Shown one piece after another: positions 1-8,499 of a stretch of DNA of 43,628 nt. The position numbers were made by a program, and so were the translations under genes. The notes beneath the pieces are model-generated. The model saw nothing but the letters and a program-made list of their open reading frames with translations, did no database searches and was not told the DNA's origin. Source of the DNA: Desulfotignum sp. (GTDB lineage Bacteria > Desulfobacterota > Desulfobacteria > Desulfobacterales > Desulfobacteraceae); NCBI GenBank assembly GCA_021737695.1, contig JAIPDL010000027.1, positions 1-43,628 of the forward strand. The letters are read 5' to 3'. Within the stretch, counting starts at the first letter, position 1, and every line of letters starts with the position of its first letter.

Positions 1-381
1 TTAGGCTCCCAGACCGTGCTGCTCAAAGGGGTCAATGATTGTGTCAAAACCATGACCGGGCTGATGCACCGGTTGATGACCCTGCGGGTCCGGCCCTATT
101 ACCTGTACCAGTGTGACCCCATCACCGGGTCCGGCCATTTCAGGACCTCCATCAACCAGGGCCTGGAGATCATCCGGGGCATGCGTGGGTTCACCACCGG
201 GTATGCCGTGCCCACCTATGTGGTGGATGCCCCTGGCGGCGGCGGCAAGATACCGCTGATGCCCGACTATGTGAGCGGCCACACCGGTGACGATCTGGTG
301 CTGACCAATTATGAAAACAGATCCTTTACCTATCCCGACCCCAGCCTGGAAAGCCTCCAGACCGTGCCGGCCACAGAATGA
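1..381 (+). CDS. kamA: lysine 2,3-aminomutase, C-terminal part (5' end outside window)
   Basis: Only the last ~126 codons are present; the reading frame is open to base 1. KamA is a radical-SAM, PLP-dependent enzyme converting L-lysine to L-beta-lysine. The radical-SAM CxxxCxxC and the PLP lysine lie upstream of the window, but the C-terminal family block is clear: VRPYYLYQCD, GHFRT, GLEII..MRG, and the glycine-rich VVDAPGGGGKIP. The Asp of QCD and the Asp of VVDAPGG are 37 residues apart, matching Asp293 and Asp330, which bind the lysine epsilon-amine in the clostridial enzyme; glutamate 2,3-aminomutases carry Lys and Asn there. Lysine is therefore the better substrate guess. The stop codon overlaps an ATG of the next gene (ATGA at 378-381), so it is the first visible gene of a four-gene operon. 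Confidence 0.9.
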   Translation, partial: LGSQTVLLKGVNDCVKTMTGLMHRLMTLRVRPYYLYQCDPITGSGHFRTSINQGLEIIRGMRGFTTGYAVPTYVVDAPGGGGKIPLMPDYVSGHTGDDLVLTNYENRSFTYPDPSLESLQTVPATE

Positions 382-404
382 CAAAAATCGTGGGAGAACA
401 GCCA

Positions 405-1421
405 ATGATCATCGGATTGACCTATGACCTGCGCCAGGATTACCTGGACAGGGGATACACGGAACTGGAAACAGCGGAATTCGATTCCGTCGAAACCATC
501 GCGGCCATCGAACAGGCATTGTGCGACCTGGGGCATACCCCGGTGCGCATCGGCAATGCCCGGCAGCTCATTGAATGCCTGGTGAAAGGTGCACGCTGGG
601 ACCTGGTGTTCAACATTGCCGAAGGCCTGCACGGCATGGGCAGAGAAGCCCAGGTGCCGGCCATCCTGGACCTGTACCAGATTCCCTATACCTTTTCAGA
701 CCCTTTGGTGATGTCTTTGACCCTGCACAAGGCCATGACCAAGCGGGTGATCCGGGATGCAGGACTTTCCACTGGGCAGTTTTTCCTGGCCGCCACCCCC
801 CAGGATGCCGGCAGGGTGCCCTTTGCACCCCCGTATTTTGTCAAACCCGTGGCCCAGGGCACCGGCATGGGCATCACAACCGATTCCGTGGTCCGGGACA
901 AAAAAAACCTCCCCGGTGTCTGCCGGGCGTTGATGGACCAGTTCAGCCAGCCCGTGCTCATCGAACAGTTTTTGAGCGGCCGGGAATTCACCACCGGCCT
1001 GGTGGGCACCGGCACCTTTGCAAAAGTGATGGGCACCATGGAGATCATTGTGCTGGCCGATCCGGGAAAGGATGTCTATTCTTTTGAAAACAAGGAGGGA
1101 TGGAAAGGCCGGGTCCAGTACCTGCCTTTATCAACGGATGTGGACCCGCTGATCAAAGATGTGGAAGCCCTGGCCCTGGCTGCCTGGCAGGTGCTGGAAT
1201 GCCGGGACGGGGGACGTATCGACATCCGGTGTGATGCCCAAGGCACCCCCTGCTTTATCGAGGTGAACCCCCTGGCCGGGCTGCGGCCCCATTATTCCGA
1301 CCTGCCCATTGTGTGTGAATTTTTTGGGACATCCTATGTCCGACTCATCGAAATGATCCTGGCATCCGCCATGGAGCGGGTGCAAGACCGTATGCAAGCG
1401 CTCTGTCCGGAGACGGCATGA
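405..1421 (+). CDS. D-alanine-D-alanine ligase-like ATP-grasp protein 1
   Basis: A 338-residue ATP-grasp ligase expected to join a carboxylate to an amine via an acyl phosphate. Visible signatures are an N-terminal IGLTYDLR strand, the nucleotide-binding VKPVAQGTGMGI segment, EQFLSGREFTTGL, and the metal-binding C-terminal FIEVNPLAGLRPHYSDLP (Glu and Asn for Mg-ATP). The start at 405 is preferred because GGGAGA lies seven bases upstream and the family starts at IGLTYDLR. An in-frame ATG at 378 overlapping the kamA stop would add nine residues and cannot be excluded. It ends overlapping the second ATP-grasp gene by four bases. A cell-wall Ddl role is unlikely given two such genes in a kamA operon; ligation of beta-lysine to another acid or amino acid is my inference. 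Confidence 0.85.
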   Translation: MIIGLTYDLRQDYLDRGYTELETAEFDSVETIAAIEQALCDLGHTPVRIGNARQLIECLVKGARWDLVFNIAEGLHGMGREAQVPAILDLYQIPYTFSDPLVMSLTLHKAMTKRVIRDAGLSTGQFFLAATPQDAGRVPFAPPYFVKPVAQGTGMGITTDSVVRDKKNLPGVCRALMDQFSQPVLIEQFLSGREFTTGLVGTGTFAKVMGTMEIIVLADPGKDVYSFENKEGWKGRVQYLPLSTDVDPLIKDVEALALAAWQVLECRDGGRIDIRCDAQGTPCFIEVNPLAGLRPHYSDLPIVCEFFGTSYVRLIEMILASAMERVQDRMQALCPETA

Positions 1422-2560
1422 ACCGCTGCATTGCCGTTGTGCACAATGCTGTGACAGACCCGGCCGGACCGGACGAAGCAGATGTCCTGGTCCAGGTGGA
1501 TGCGGTATCCGAGGCCCTGAAAGGCCTGGGATACGATCCCATACCGGTGCCATGCACCCTTGACCTGAACGCGTTAAAGCAGACCCTTGAAAAAATGCGG
1601 CCCCTGGGGGTGTTCAACCTGGTGGAGTCCCTGGAAAACCGCGGCAGCCTGATCCATGTGGTGCCGGCCCTGCTGGATAGCATGGCCGTCCCCTATACCG
1701 GGTGCCCGGCCCCTGCCGTATACGCAACCTCCCACAAGGTGATGGCCAAGGAACGCCTTTACCTGGCCGGCCTGCCCACCCCTGCCTGGATCAACCCCTT
1801 TCCTGCGGACATGCCCTGGCAGGGGGGCATGGACCCGGGGGATGACAGGCCCCATGGCACCGGAATCACTGGAGCAAAATCCTTTGGAACTGCATCCACT
1901 GGATGCGGATATATCCAAAACGGGCATATCAGAAACAGACACACCGGCACCGGGCCTATCCTGAAAACAGATGATCCCGGATCCCTGTGGATCATCAAAT
2001 CGGTGTGGGAACACGGTTCTCTGGGACTGGAGGCGGAAAACCTGGTGACCGGCACGGCAAAGACAGTGACCCGGCTGGTGAAAGAGCGGGCCCCCGGCCT
2101 GGGCGGTGCCTGTTTTGCCGAACAGTTCATTTCCGGACGGGAATTCAATCTCTCACTGCTGGCCACCCGGTCCGGGGTGCAGGTGCTGCCGCCTGCGGAG
2201 ATACTTTTTCCGGACACCCCGGAAGAACGCCCCGCCATGGTGGGATTTCGGGCCAAATGGCACGAAGATTCAGAGGAGTACCGCAACACCCCCCGGCAGT
2301 TTGATTTTGCCCCTGCAGATACACCCCTGTTAGCGGAGCTGGGGACTCTGGCCCGCCGCTGCTGGCACCTGTTTCACCTGGCCGGTTATGCCCGGGTGGA
2401 TTTCCGGGTGGATCCGGATGGCCGCCCGTTTATCCTGGAGGTCAACACCAACCCCTGCCTTTCCCCGGATGCCGGATTTGCCGCAGCCCTGGACCGGGCA
2501 GGGATCTCATATGCCCACGGCATCCGCCAGATAGTGACCATCCGGTTATGTTCAGAATAA
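1418..2560 (+). CDS. D-alanine-D-alanine ligase-like ATP-grasp protein 2
   Basis: A 380-residue second ATP-grasp protein, clearly divergent from its upstream neighbour. Residues 60-70 read FNLVESL, the Ddl-type N-terminal domain. AEQFISGREFNLSLL and FILEVNTNPCLSPDAGFAAAL are the nucleotide- and Mg-binding blocks, and the last matches the D-Ala-D-Ala ligase pattern. A low-complexity insertion of about 45 residues (roughly 128-175, Gly/Thr/His rich) separates the hinge from the IIKSVWEHGSLGL strand. The start overlaps the preceding stop (ATGA), pointing to translational coupling. The substrate is unknown; a sequential two-ligase pathway, as in short-peptide or compatible-solute synthesis, fits the operon. 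Confidence 0.83.
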   Translation: MNRCIAVVHNAVTDPAGPDEADVLVQVDAVSEALKGLGYDPIPVPCTLDLNALKQTLEKMRPLGVFNLVESLENRGSLIHVVPALLDSMAVPYTGCPAPAVYATSHKVMAKERLYLAGLPTPAWINPFPADMPWQGGMDPGDDRPHGTGITGAKSFGTASTGCGYIQNGHIRNRHTGTGPILKTDDPGSLWIIKSVWEHGSLGLEAENLVTGTAKTVTRLVKERAPGLGGACFAEQFISGREFNLSLLATRSGVQVLPPAEILFPDTPEERPAMVGFRAKWHEDSEEYRNTPRQFDFAPADTPLLAELGTLARRCWHLFHLAGYARVDFRVDPDGRPFILEVNTNPCLSPDAGFAAALDRAGISYAHGIRQIVTIRLCSE

Positions 2561-4851
2561 GACGTATCTTTGACGATGCCATCCCGGTGAACCAGGATGC
2601 GATCCGCCAGGTCAAAGCCATCATCCAGAAACGGTTCCCTGCAGTGTCGGAACAGGAGATCACACACCTGGGAGACAAACTGCACAACCCGTTCACCCTG
2701 CGGTTCCGGCCCATCCTGTTTGTGGCGGAAAACATGCGGCACAAGGTGCTGGGGTTTGCCATGGTCCTGCATGAACCGGACATCAATTTCTGTTTTCTGG
2801 ACTGGATCGCCACCGCCAGGGACACCCTGCGGGGCGGGCTGGGCAGTGCCCTGTACGAGCGGGTCAGAACCGAATGTGCTGCCCTGAAGGTCAGCGGACT
2901 GTTCTTTGAGTGCCTGCCTGACACCCCGGGAGAATGCGAACCCGGCCTGATCAAGGACAACATCGCCCGGCTGCGGTTCTATGAGCGGTACGGTGCCCGG
3001 CCCGTTATCGGCACCGGGTATGAAGCCCCGGTGAACCCGGAAGACACCTGCATGCCGCATCTTTTGTATGACGATCTGGGAAAGGACACCCCCCTGGCAC
3101 GGTCCCACGCAAAAAAGGTGGTGCGGGCCATCCTGGAGCGCAAATACAAAGACCTGTGCCCGGCAAAATACGTGGAACAGGTGGTGGCCTCCATCCGGGA
3201 CAATCCGGTGAAACTCAGGTCCTTTCGCCATGTGCGGCCCCATAAAACCCGCCGGGCCGTCCATGACCGGTTTGCGGAAAAAATCGCTCTGGTGGTGAAC
3301 CAGGACCATGAGATCCACCATATCCATGAACGCGGGTATGTGGAATCCCCGGTACGCATCACAAGGATCCTGTCCCACCTGGAAAAAAGCGGCCTGTTCG
3401 AAACCCTGGAAACAAAGCCCTTTCCCGACATCCATATCCACGGGGCCCATGACGCGGATTTTATTGCCTACCTGGCCCGGGCCTGTGAAGAGGTGCCGGC
3501 GGACAAATCCCTTTACCCCTATGTGTTTCCCATCAGAAACAAAACCCGGCCGCCCAGAGAATCCACGGTCCTGCCGGGGTACTACTGCATCGACACCTTC
3601 ACCCCCATCCACCGCAATGCCTATCCTGCGGCCCGGGCCGGGGTCGATGCTACGCTCACGGCAACGGATGCACTGCTGGCGGGCCAAAGAATCGCCTACG
3701 CCCTGGTGCGGCCCCCGGGGCACCATGCGGAACAAAGGTCCTTCGGCGGGTTCTGCTATTTCAACAACGCGGCCATTGCGGCCCGGTATCTGCGGGAACA
3801 GGGACGGGTGGCCATCCTGGACATCGATTACCACCACGGCAACGGGCAGCAGGATATCTTTTATCACCGGTCCGACATCCTCACCGTGTCCATCCACGGC
3901 CATCCTGAATTTGCCTATCCCTATTTCACAGGATTTGCAGATGAAACAGGCACAGGCGAAGGCGAGGGATACAACCTCAACCTGCCTCTGGCCGAAACTG
4001 TTGACGGCAAAATTTACCGCAGCGCCCTGATGCGGGCACTGGCAAAGGTCGCTGCATTTGAACCGGATTTTCTGGTGGTCTGCCTGGGCCTGGACACGGC
4101 CCGAAACGATCCCACCGGCACCTGGTCCCTGACACCCAAAGATTTTTACAAGAACGGCCAGATGATCGGGGCTGCGGGCCTGCCCCTGCTGGTGGTCCAG
4201 GAAGGCGGATACAAAACCCGGAACCTGGGGGTCAATGCCCGGCACTTTTTCGAGGGCCTGGCTGAAGCCGTGTTCACCCCGACCCGGGACAGAACTCTGA
4301 CCCCGGCCGCCCCCAGAGGCATTCAATTCCGGTATGCCCCCCTGCCCGAAGATGTGGAAAAGATCCGGCAACTGGTGGCCGCCACAGGATTTTTCAGAGA
4401 GGATGAGGTGGAGATCGCGGCCCGGCTGGTGGCAGAACGCCTGGAAAAAGGTCCGGCCAGCGGGTATTATTTCATCCTGGCCGTCCGGAACGGCGGACGG
4501 CTTGCCGGCTATGGCTGCTACGGCCCCATCCCCTGCACCCTGACCGGGTACGATATTTACTGGATCGCGGTGGCCCCTGAATTTCAGGGAAAAGGCCTGG
4601 GCCATGCCCTTCTGGCAAAAATGGAGCAGCTGATCGCAGAAGCCAAGGGACACGCCATCTATGTGGAAACCGCATCACAGCAAAGATACGCCCCGACCCG
4701 CGCCTTTTATGAACGCTGCGGATACACGGTAGCAGCCACCCTGCCCGATTTCTACAGCCCCGGAGATGCCAAGGTGATCTACAGCAAGGTGTTGAAAACA
4801 CCCTCACCTACTCCGGACCGACCATCGGACAATGCAACAAACAATGAATAA
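2548..4851 (+). CDS. GNAT - histone deacetylase/acetylpolyamine amidohydrolase - GNAT fusion protein
   Basis: A 767-residue three-domain protein. Residues ~1-175 are a GNAT-like domain (LDWIATARDTLRGGLGSALY resembles the acetyl-CoA loop, followed by RLRFYERYGARPV). Residues ~245-590 form a class II HDAC/acetylpolyamine amidohydrolase fold with an intact active site: His392/His393 in RPPGHHAE, Zn ligands Asp427 and His429 in DIDYHHGNG, Asp516 in GLDTARNDP, and Tyr555 in EGGY. Residues ~600-755 are a second GNAT with a canonical IAVAPEFQGKGLGHALL acetyl-CoA site and TRAFYERCGY. One polypeptide thus carries both acyl-transfer and amide-hydrolysis modules. The start overlaps the preceding gene by 13 bases. 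Substrate inferred: an acylated amine or beta-lysine derivative. No terminator is evident before the convergent gene at 4873. Confidence 0.88.
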   Translation: MFRIRRIFDDAIPVNQDAIRQVKAIIQKRFPAVSEQEITHLGDKLHNPFTLRFRPILFVAENMRHKVLGFAMVLHEPDINFCFLDWIATARDTLRGGLGSALYERVRTECAALKVSGLFFECLPDTPGECEPGLIKDNIARLRFYERYGARPVIGTGYEAPVNPEDTCMPHLLYDDLGKDTPLARSHAKKVVRAILERKYKDLCPAKYVEQVVASIRDNPVKLRSFRHVRPHKTRRAVHDRFAEKIALVVNQDHEIHHIHERGYVESPVRITRILSHLEKSGLFETLETKPFPDIHIHGAHDADFIAYLARACEEVPADKSLYPYVFPIRNKTRPPRESTVLPGYYCIDTFTPIHRNAYPAARAGVDATLTATDALLAGQRIAYALVRPPGHHAEQRSFGGFCYFNNAAIAARYLREQGRVAILDIDYHHGNGQQDIFYHRSDILTVSIHGHPEFAYPYFTGFADETGTGEGEGYNLNLPLAETVDGKIYRSALMRALAKVAAFEPDFLVVCLGLDTARNDPTGTWSLTPKDFYKNGQMIGAAGLPLLVVQEGGYKTRNLGVNARHFFEGLAEAVFTPTRDRTLTPAAPRGIQFRYAPLPEDVEKIRQLVAATGFFREDEVEIAARLVAERLEKGPASGYYFILAVRNGGRLAGYGCYGPIPCTLTGYDIYWIAVAPEFQGKGLGHALLAKMEQLIAEAKGHAIYVETASQQRYAPTRAFYERCGYTVAATLPDFYSPGDAKVIYSKVLKTPSPTPDRPSDNATNNE

Positions 4852-4872
4852 TCATCATCAGCATACACGTTT

Positions 4873-5244
4873 TTAATTGATGATTTTTCTTAAGACGGGG
4901 ATAATATCCGCTTCATTCAAATCAATGTTTTCAAGGATTCTTTTACCAATATAATCTTCAGCTATCATACCGATATCTCCGTCATTATAGAATTCGATAT
5001 AAACCAATATGCTGTTTTTTTGAAAGGCAATGCATACGCCCTCTTCCATCGATGGCGTTATCCTAAATGGGATCAGGTTATTATGTACCAGTTTCGGAAT
5101 CAGGTTCCGGGCTTTTTCCATCACAGCATCTGTGGGCCCGATTTCGATATCCCTATCAGCCCACTCCACACCGTATTGTTTTAAGTTATCTATATGATTC
5201 CACAAGCTGGTGATAATAGAGTTTGACATTAACTGGAGTGACAT
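4873..5244 (-). CDS. hypothetical protein, 123 aa
   Basis: Not recognised. A soluble, acidic 123-residue protein without membrane segments; it ends in a regular DLNEADIIPVLRKIIN helix and has hydrophobic strands typical of a small alpha/beta fold (VCIAFQKNSILVYIEFYNDGDIGMI). The reading frame is unbroken and codon use is AT-leaning compared with the kamA operon. A GGAG lies a rather distant 12 bases before the first ATG; the second ATG, five codons in, has no better site, so the longer start is kept. It lies downstream of the UDG-family gene on the same strand, separated by 78 bases containing an imperfect inverted repeat, and may be the last gene of the subtilase/ATPase operon. Confidence 0.6.
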   Translation of the reverse strand: MSLQLMSNSIITSLWNHIDNLKQYGVEWADRDIEIGPTDAVMEKARNLIPKLVHNNLIPFRITPSMEEGVCIAFQKNSILVYIEFYNDGDIGMIAEDYIGKRILENIDLNEADIIPVLRKIIN

Positions 5245-5271
5245 TTCGCTGTTTTTCTCCCTCGGGCATTT

Positions 5272-5313
5272 TCCCGACCATCTAGATGGGTTATGATTTA
5301 GATATGTCCGGGA
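5272..5313. repeat. imperfect inverted repeat between UDG-like gene and 123-aa gene
   Basis: TCCCG at 5272-5276 and CATCTA at 5279-5284 pair with TAGATATG at 5299-5306 and CGGGA at 5309-5313 through a two-base bulge and one mismatched pair. No T-run follows on the minus strand, so it is a weak terminator or RNA-processing hairpin at best. Confidence 0.35.
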
Positions 5314-5322
5314 ATACCATTT

Positions 5323-5979
5323 TTATTTGTTGATGATTTTCTGAATCATCGATTTTATATGATCCAAATAACGTTGTTCACTCCATCCCAATTCGTTAAG
5401 CCAAGAACCAAAACGCGAAGGATGAATCATGGCACAGATTTTATAAGGCCCAATTTGTCTTTCAGTATCTTTGACAACCTCAAGCAAATTGGGAATTTTT
5501 TCATGTCCGATTTGCCTGTAAATTTGTTTTAAAGCGGTACCGCCAATACAGATTATCAATTCTGGATTGACCATCTGTAATTCTTTGGTTAGATGGATAG
5601 AGCAATTACGAAGTTCATCCGCATTGGGCATACGACTTTTTTTTATATTCGATTCTTTGGGTGGAAAACACTTCACTGTATTTGTTACATAAAAATCGCT
5701 GGACAGATCGAAACCCATTTTTTTAATCTGATATCTTATGGTCATTCCGGATTTTCTATTGGTCAATGGTACACCAGTATAATTCGAACCCTGCCAGGGG
5801 GTATCTTCCTGTTTCCCACATGCAGGGGCTTCAGCAATAAACATAATACTTGAAGCAATATTTCCATATCCCCAGGAGATTTTATTTCTCGTAGCAACCA
5901 GACTTTTGCACCTTTGACATTCTGGTTCCAGAATATTTTGAAAGCGGGGATTAATCTCCGGAAATTGTATCTTTTCCAT
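5323..5979 (-). CDS. uracil-DNA glycosylase superfamily protein
   Basis: A 218-residue member of the UDG superfamily, closest in layout to the iron-sulfur family 4/5 enzymes that excise uracil from DNA. Motif A appears as IMFIAEAPACGKQED in place of the usual GEAPG-x4-E/D, followed by PWQGSNYTGVPL. The C-terminal motif B is IHPSRFGSW. Four cysteines are placed as in cluster-containing UDGs: C-x2-C near residue 22 (CQRC), then the Cys of TVKCFPP and the Cys of LRNCSIHL. It starts 12 bases after the subtilase stop, so co-transcription with the subtilase and AAA ATPase is likely. The altered first motif leaves open whether it is an active glycosylase, a nucleic-acid sensor or a toxin-like effector in this defence setting. 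Confidence 0.75.
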   Translation of the reverse strand: MEKIQFPEINPRFQNILEPECQRCKSLVATRNKISWGYGNIASSIMFIAEAPACGKQEDTPWQGSNYTGVPLTNRKSGMTIRYQIKKMGFDLSSDFYVTNTVKCFPPKESNIKKSRMPNADELRNCSIHLTKELQMVNPELIICIGGTALKQIYRQIGHEKIPNLLEVVKDTERQIGPYKICAMIHPSRFGSWLNELGWSEQRYLDHIKSMIQKIINK

Positions 5980-5991
5980 AAAAATGCCTTT

Positions 5992-8496
5992 TTACTTAGA
6001 TTGTCTGGATATTTCAATCTCAACGGGAACTTCAATTCCCATCTTAATGGCAACCGGTGTATAGATATCCACATTTTCCTCAGGGGTTTTAATAGTCACA
6101 ATCAGCGAATACCGGGTCTTCTTGTCCCATTTTTTCAGGTGGTTTCGTTCTCTCCACCATCCGATGGTGGGAGCAACAGCTATCATATTTGAACCGGCCA
6201 GTTCTGCAGCGGTCCCCTTCCAGATATCTGAATGAACTGACCCCCTGTTTCTTGTTTGTGTTCCGATAACCCAGTATTTGGAAGCACTCTGTGTATCCGG
6301 TTTTTCCTCATCTTCAAGTCTTGCCGCCACATTGACTCTTTTTACAAATTCATCCTGCGATTCCTGGGGTGAATTTAAATGGAATCTCAATCCATGAGAA
6401 GCATACCGGTATCTGTCTTTCCAGCCGATTTCACCCGGGCCGGGTTCAATAAAATAGGATAAAGTGACCTTCATTTCCACCATGGTGTCCGAAGGAAGTT
6501 CCAGAAGCGTTTCTTTTGGCCATGGCAGGTCATAAAAATGCATATCCCTGGTGCGGAATCCACTGGCGTTTTCTTTTTTGTCAAACGGCTGAATCATCTC
6601 CTGGGCAACCAATGTCAGGGAATTGGCAGCACTGAAAAGGGCCTGATCCAGATCCGGCACCCCATATCCGCATATTCTCATCAACCGTTTTATGGAATTT
6701 TTTTTGTCATCGTGTGCAAACTGTTTTTTCAATTGCTCGGGCCACTTTGCTGAATGAACCATCAGCGCACGAATGGTTTCGGGCCAAAAGTCTGGATATC
6801 GGGCCTGAATGTTTGCGGCAAACCAGGCGGCATAAGCCGTGGATGCACTGGTCATCCGAAAAGGATGAAAATGACCTGTCTGCGGTTTGTAATATGTTGA
6901 CACCAACGACAGATCGTCACACTCTGAAACAAATCCCCCTTCATCCTGTGCCAGGTTGCCGCCCTCCATAACGATGTCGGGTTTCATTGGCCACATATCC
7001 TGCCATGTCCATGAGGTGGTGGTGAAGGGGGAGAGGCCTTCCCTTGGTGCGATCGGTTGATATCCCGACATGGTTAACTCAGTGATTTGATCCAGACAGG
7101 TGTAGGCCCCCACGGTTAAAACATTCCATGCTTGTCCCGGATCATGCACTGAATCTTTAATCTGAGCCTCAGGATAATTTTTTGCAGATTCTAACTCATT
7201 TATATTACCGGCGCAGACAATCAACAACCTTCTGGACTCATCTTCACTGCCTGATGCCAGCTGGTCAAGCTGCCCGGACCATGAGCTGGGACGTCCCTGA
7301 TCCCTGACATCGGCGGCACTGATTCCCATGCAGACAATGCGGTTTCTCTGCGGGGCTTGAATTTCGGCACGGAAGATCCCTTGGCTGGTGATATCCCCCC
7401 ACAACCCAGGTTCTGTCTGCTGCGGAGGTAAAGGATAGATCTTTACCGACTCCAGACAATGCCGGATCTCCACAGGATCTGACGCAGCCAGGCAGGATGC
7501 CAAATCACCATAGGCTGCAACACCTGCCATTAAACTGCCGTGGCCAGCATGGTCATGTGTCCCCCATTCCAGATCAACCGATTGACAGTCTGCATCAGAA
7601 AGGAGCGGTTCAAGGAGAGGATGGCCATTATTGACACCGGTATCCAGAATGCAGACAGATGTGTTGGAATCCGGTTGTATTTTTGTTCGTTCCTGAAGAT
7701 CTTTCACCCATTCAGCTTGATGAAAGTTTCTCATTTCCGTCCAGAATGATGCAGTTTCCTTGGCTCTGCGGAATTCTGCGACATCACCGGAATGAACGAT
7801 CAAGTGCTCCAGCTGATCATTGTCAGCCAGGATTACCTTTACGAGTCTTTCTGGAAATGTGATGTAGCCGGATCTCGCTTGAATTTCAAATTGTTCAAGC
7901 AATTGATCAAAGCGCTCAACGGTTTCTTTCGGATTCCCGGCGTGCCTTAGCCAGATCTCACACCATCTGGCCTCATCTTTGGGGATCAAGTGTTTGTTAT
8001 CTACCCAGAAGGATTCGATTTTATCCGCTTTTCTGATATTAGATATACTGTCGATCAAATCACGGTTCTTTGGGTTCCCCTTTTTTGTATCTTCCCTGGC
8101 ATATTGTTCAATCCGGTCAAAAAAGAAATCTTTTTTCTCATTGGCCACAAAAACAGTTGCCAACACCGTTTTTGTGTTACCAAAAGGGAATACTTTAGTT
8201 CGTACGTTCAAAAGCCGCACTTTTTTGGACCGCATATCTTCAAGGCTTTTTGTCACCAGATTAAAACCGGGTTCGCCTCGAAATTCCAGATAAATGCCAT
8301 TCCGATCTGCATGATGAACAACCTGTTCCGATTTTCCTTCTGCCCAGGCCTTGTCGAGGTTTTCTCTCAGAAAATCACTATGAGCCTGTCTGTTTCGATT
8401 GGTGGGAATACGTTTTTTAATCGGGATTGATGAGCTGGTAAATGGAAACTCTGTTGGAGAATCTGAAAGAAGGATATGCGGATAACGCTTTGGCAT
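5992..8496 (-). CDS. ietS: subtilisin-like serine protease (S8), IetS-like
   Basis: An 834-residue S8 peptidase with the whole catalytic set: Asp285 in CILDTGVNNGHP, His319 in HAGHGSLMAG, oxyanion Asn431 in CAGNINE, and Ser550 in MTSASTAYAAW (Met replaces the usual Gly before TS). About 280 residues precede the protease and 250 follow. No signal peptide is seen, so it should act in the cytoplasm. It begins three bases after the stop of an AAA ATPase gene. This ATPase-subtilase pairing is the hallmark of IetAS, first described as a plasmid-stability toxin-antitoxin pair and later listed among anti-phage systems. In that scheme the protease is the toxic effector restrained by the ATPase; applying it here is inference from gene pair and domains. 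Confidence 0.88.
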   Translation of the reverse strand: MPKRYPHILLSDSPTEFPFTSSSIPIKKRIPTNRNRQAHSDFLRENLDKAWAEGKSEQVVHHADRNGIYLEFRGEPGFNLVTKSLEDMRSKKVRLLNVRTKVFPFGNTKTVLATVFVANEKKDFFFDRIEQYAREDTKKGNPKNRDLIDSISNIRKADKIESFWVDNKHLIPKDEARWCEIWLRHAGNPKETVERFDQLLEQFEIQARSGYITFPERLVKVILADNDQLEHLIVHSGDVAEFRRAKETASFWTEMRNFHQAEWVKDLQERTKIQPDSNTSVCILDTGVNNGHPLLEPLLSDADCQSVDLEWGTHDHAGHGSLMAGVAAYGDLASCLAASDPVEIRHCLESVKIYPLPPQQTEPGLWGDITSQGIFRAEIQAPQRNRIVCMGISAADVRDQGRPSSWSGQLDQLASGSEDESRRLLIVCAGNINELESAKNYPEAQIKDSVHDPGQAWNVLTVGAYTCLDQITELTMSGYQPIAPREGLSPFTTTSWTWQDMWPMKPDIVMEGGNLAQDEGGFVSECDDLSLVSTYYKPQTGHFHPFRMTSASTAYAAWFAANIQARYPDFWPETIRALMVHSAKWPEQLKKQFAHDDKKNSIKRLMRICGYGVPDLDQALFSAANSLTLVAQEMIQPFDKKENASGFRTRDMHFYDLPWPKETLLELPSDTMVEMKVTLSYFIEPGPGEIGWKDRYRYASHGLRFHLNSPQESQDEFVKRVNVAARLEDEEKPDTQSASKYWVIGTQTRNRGSVHSDIWKGTAAELAGSNMIAVAPTIGWWRERNHLKKWDKKTRYSLIVTIKTPEENVDIYTPVAIKMGIEVPVEIEISRQSK

Positions 8497-8499
8497 TAT

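Noticed and set aside
2386..4653. A 755-codon open frame on the minus strand
   Set aside because: It lies opposite the GNAT-HDAC-GNAT gene, whose motifs are unmistakable; the frame stays open only because of the GC-rich codon bias and shows no domain.
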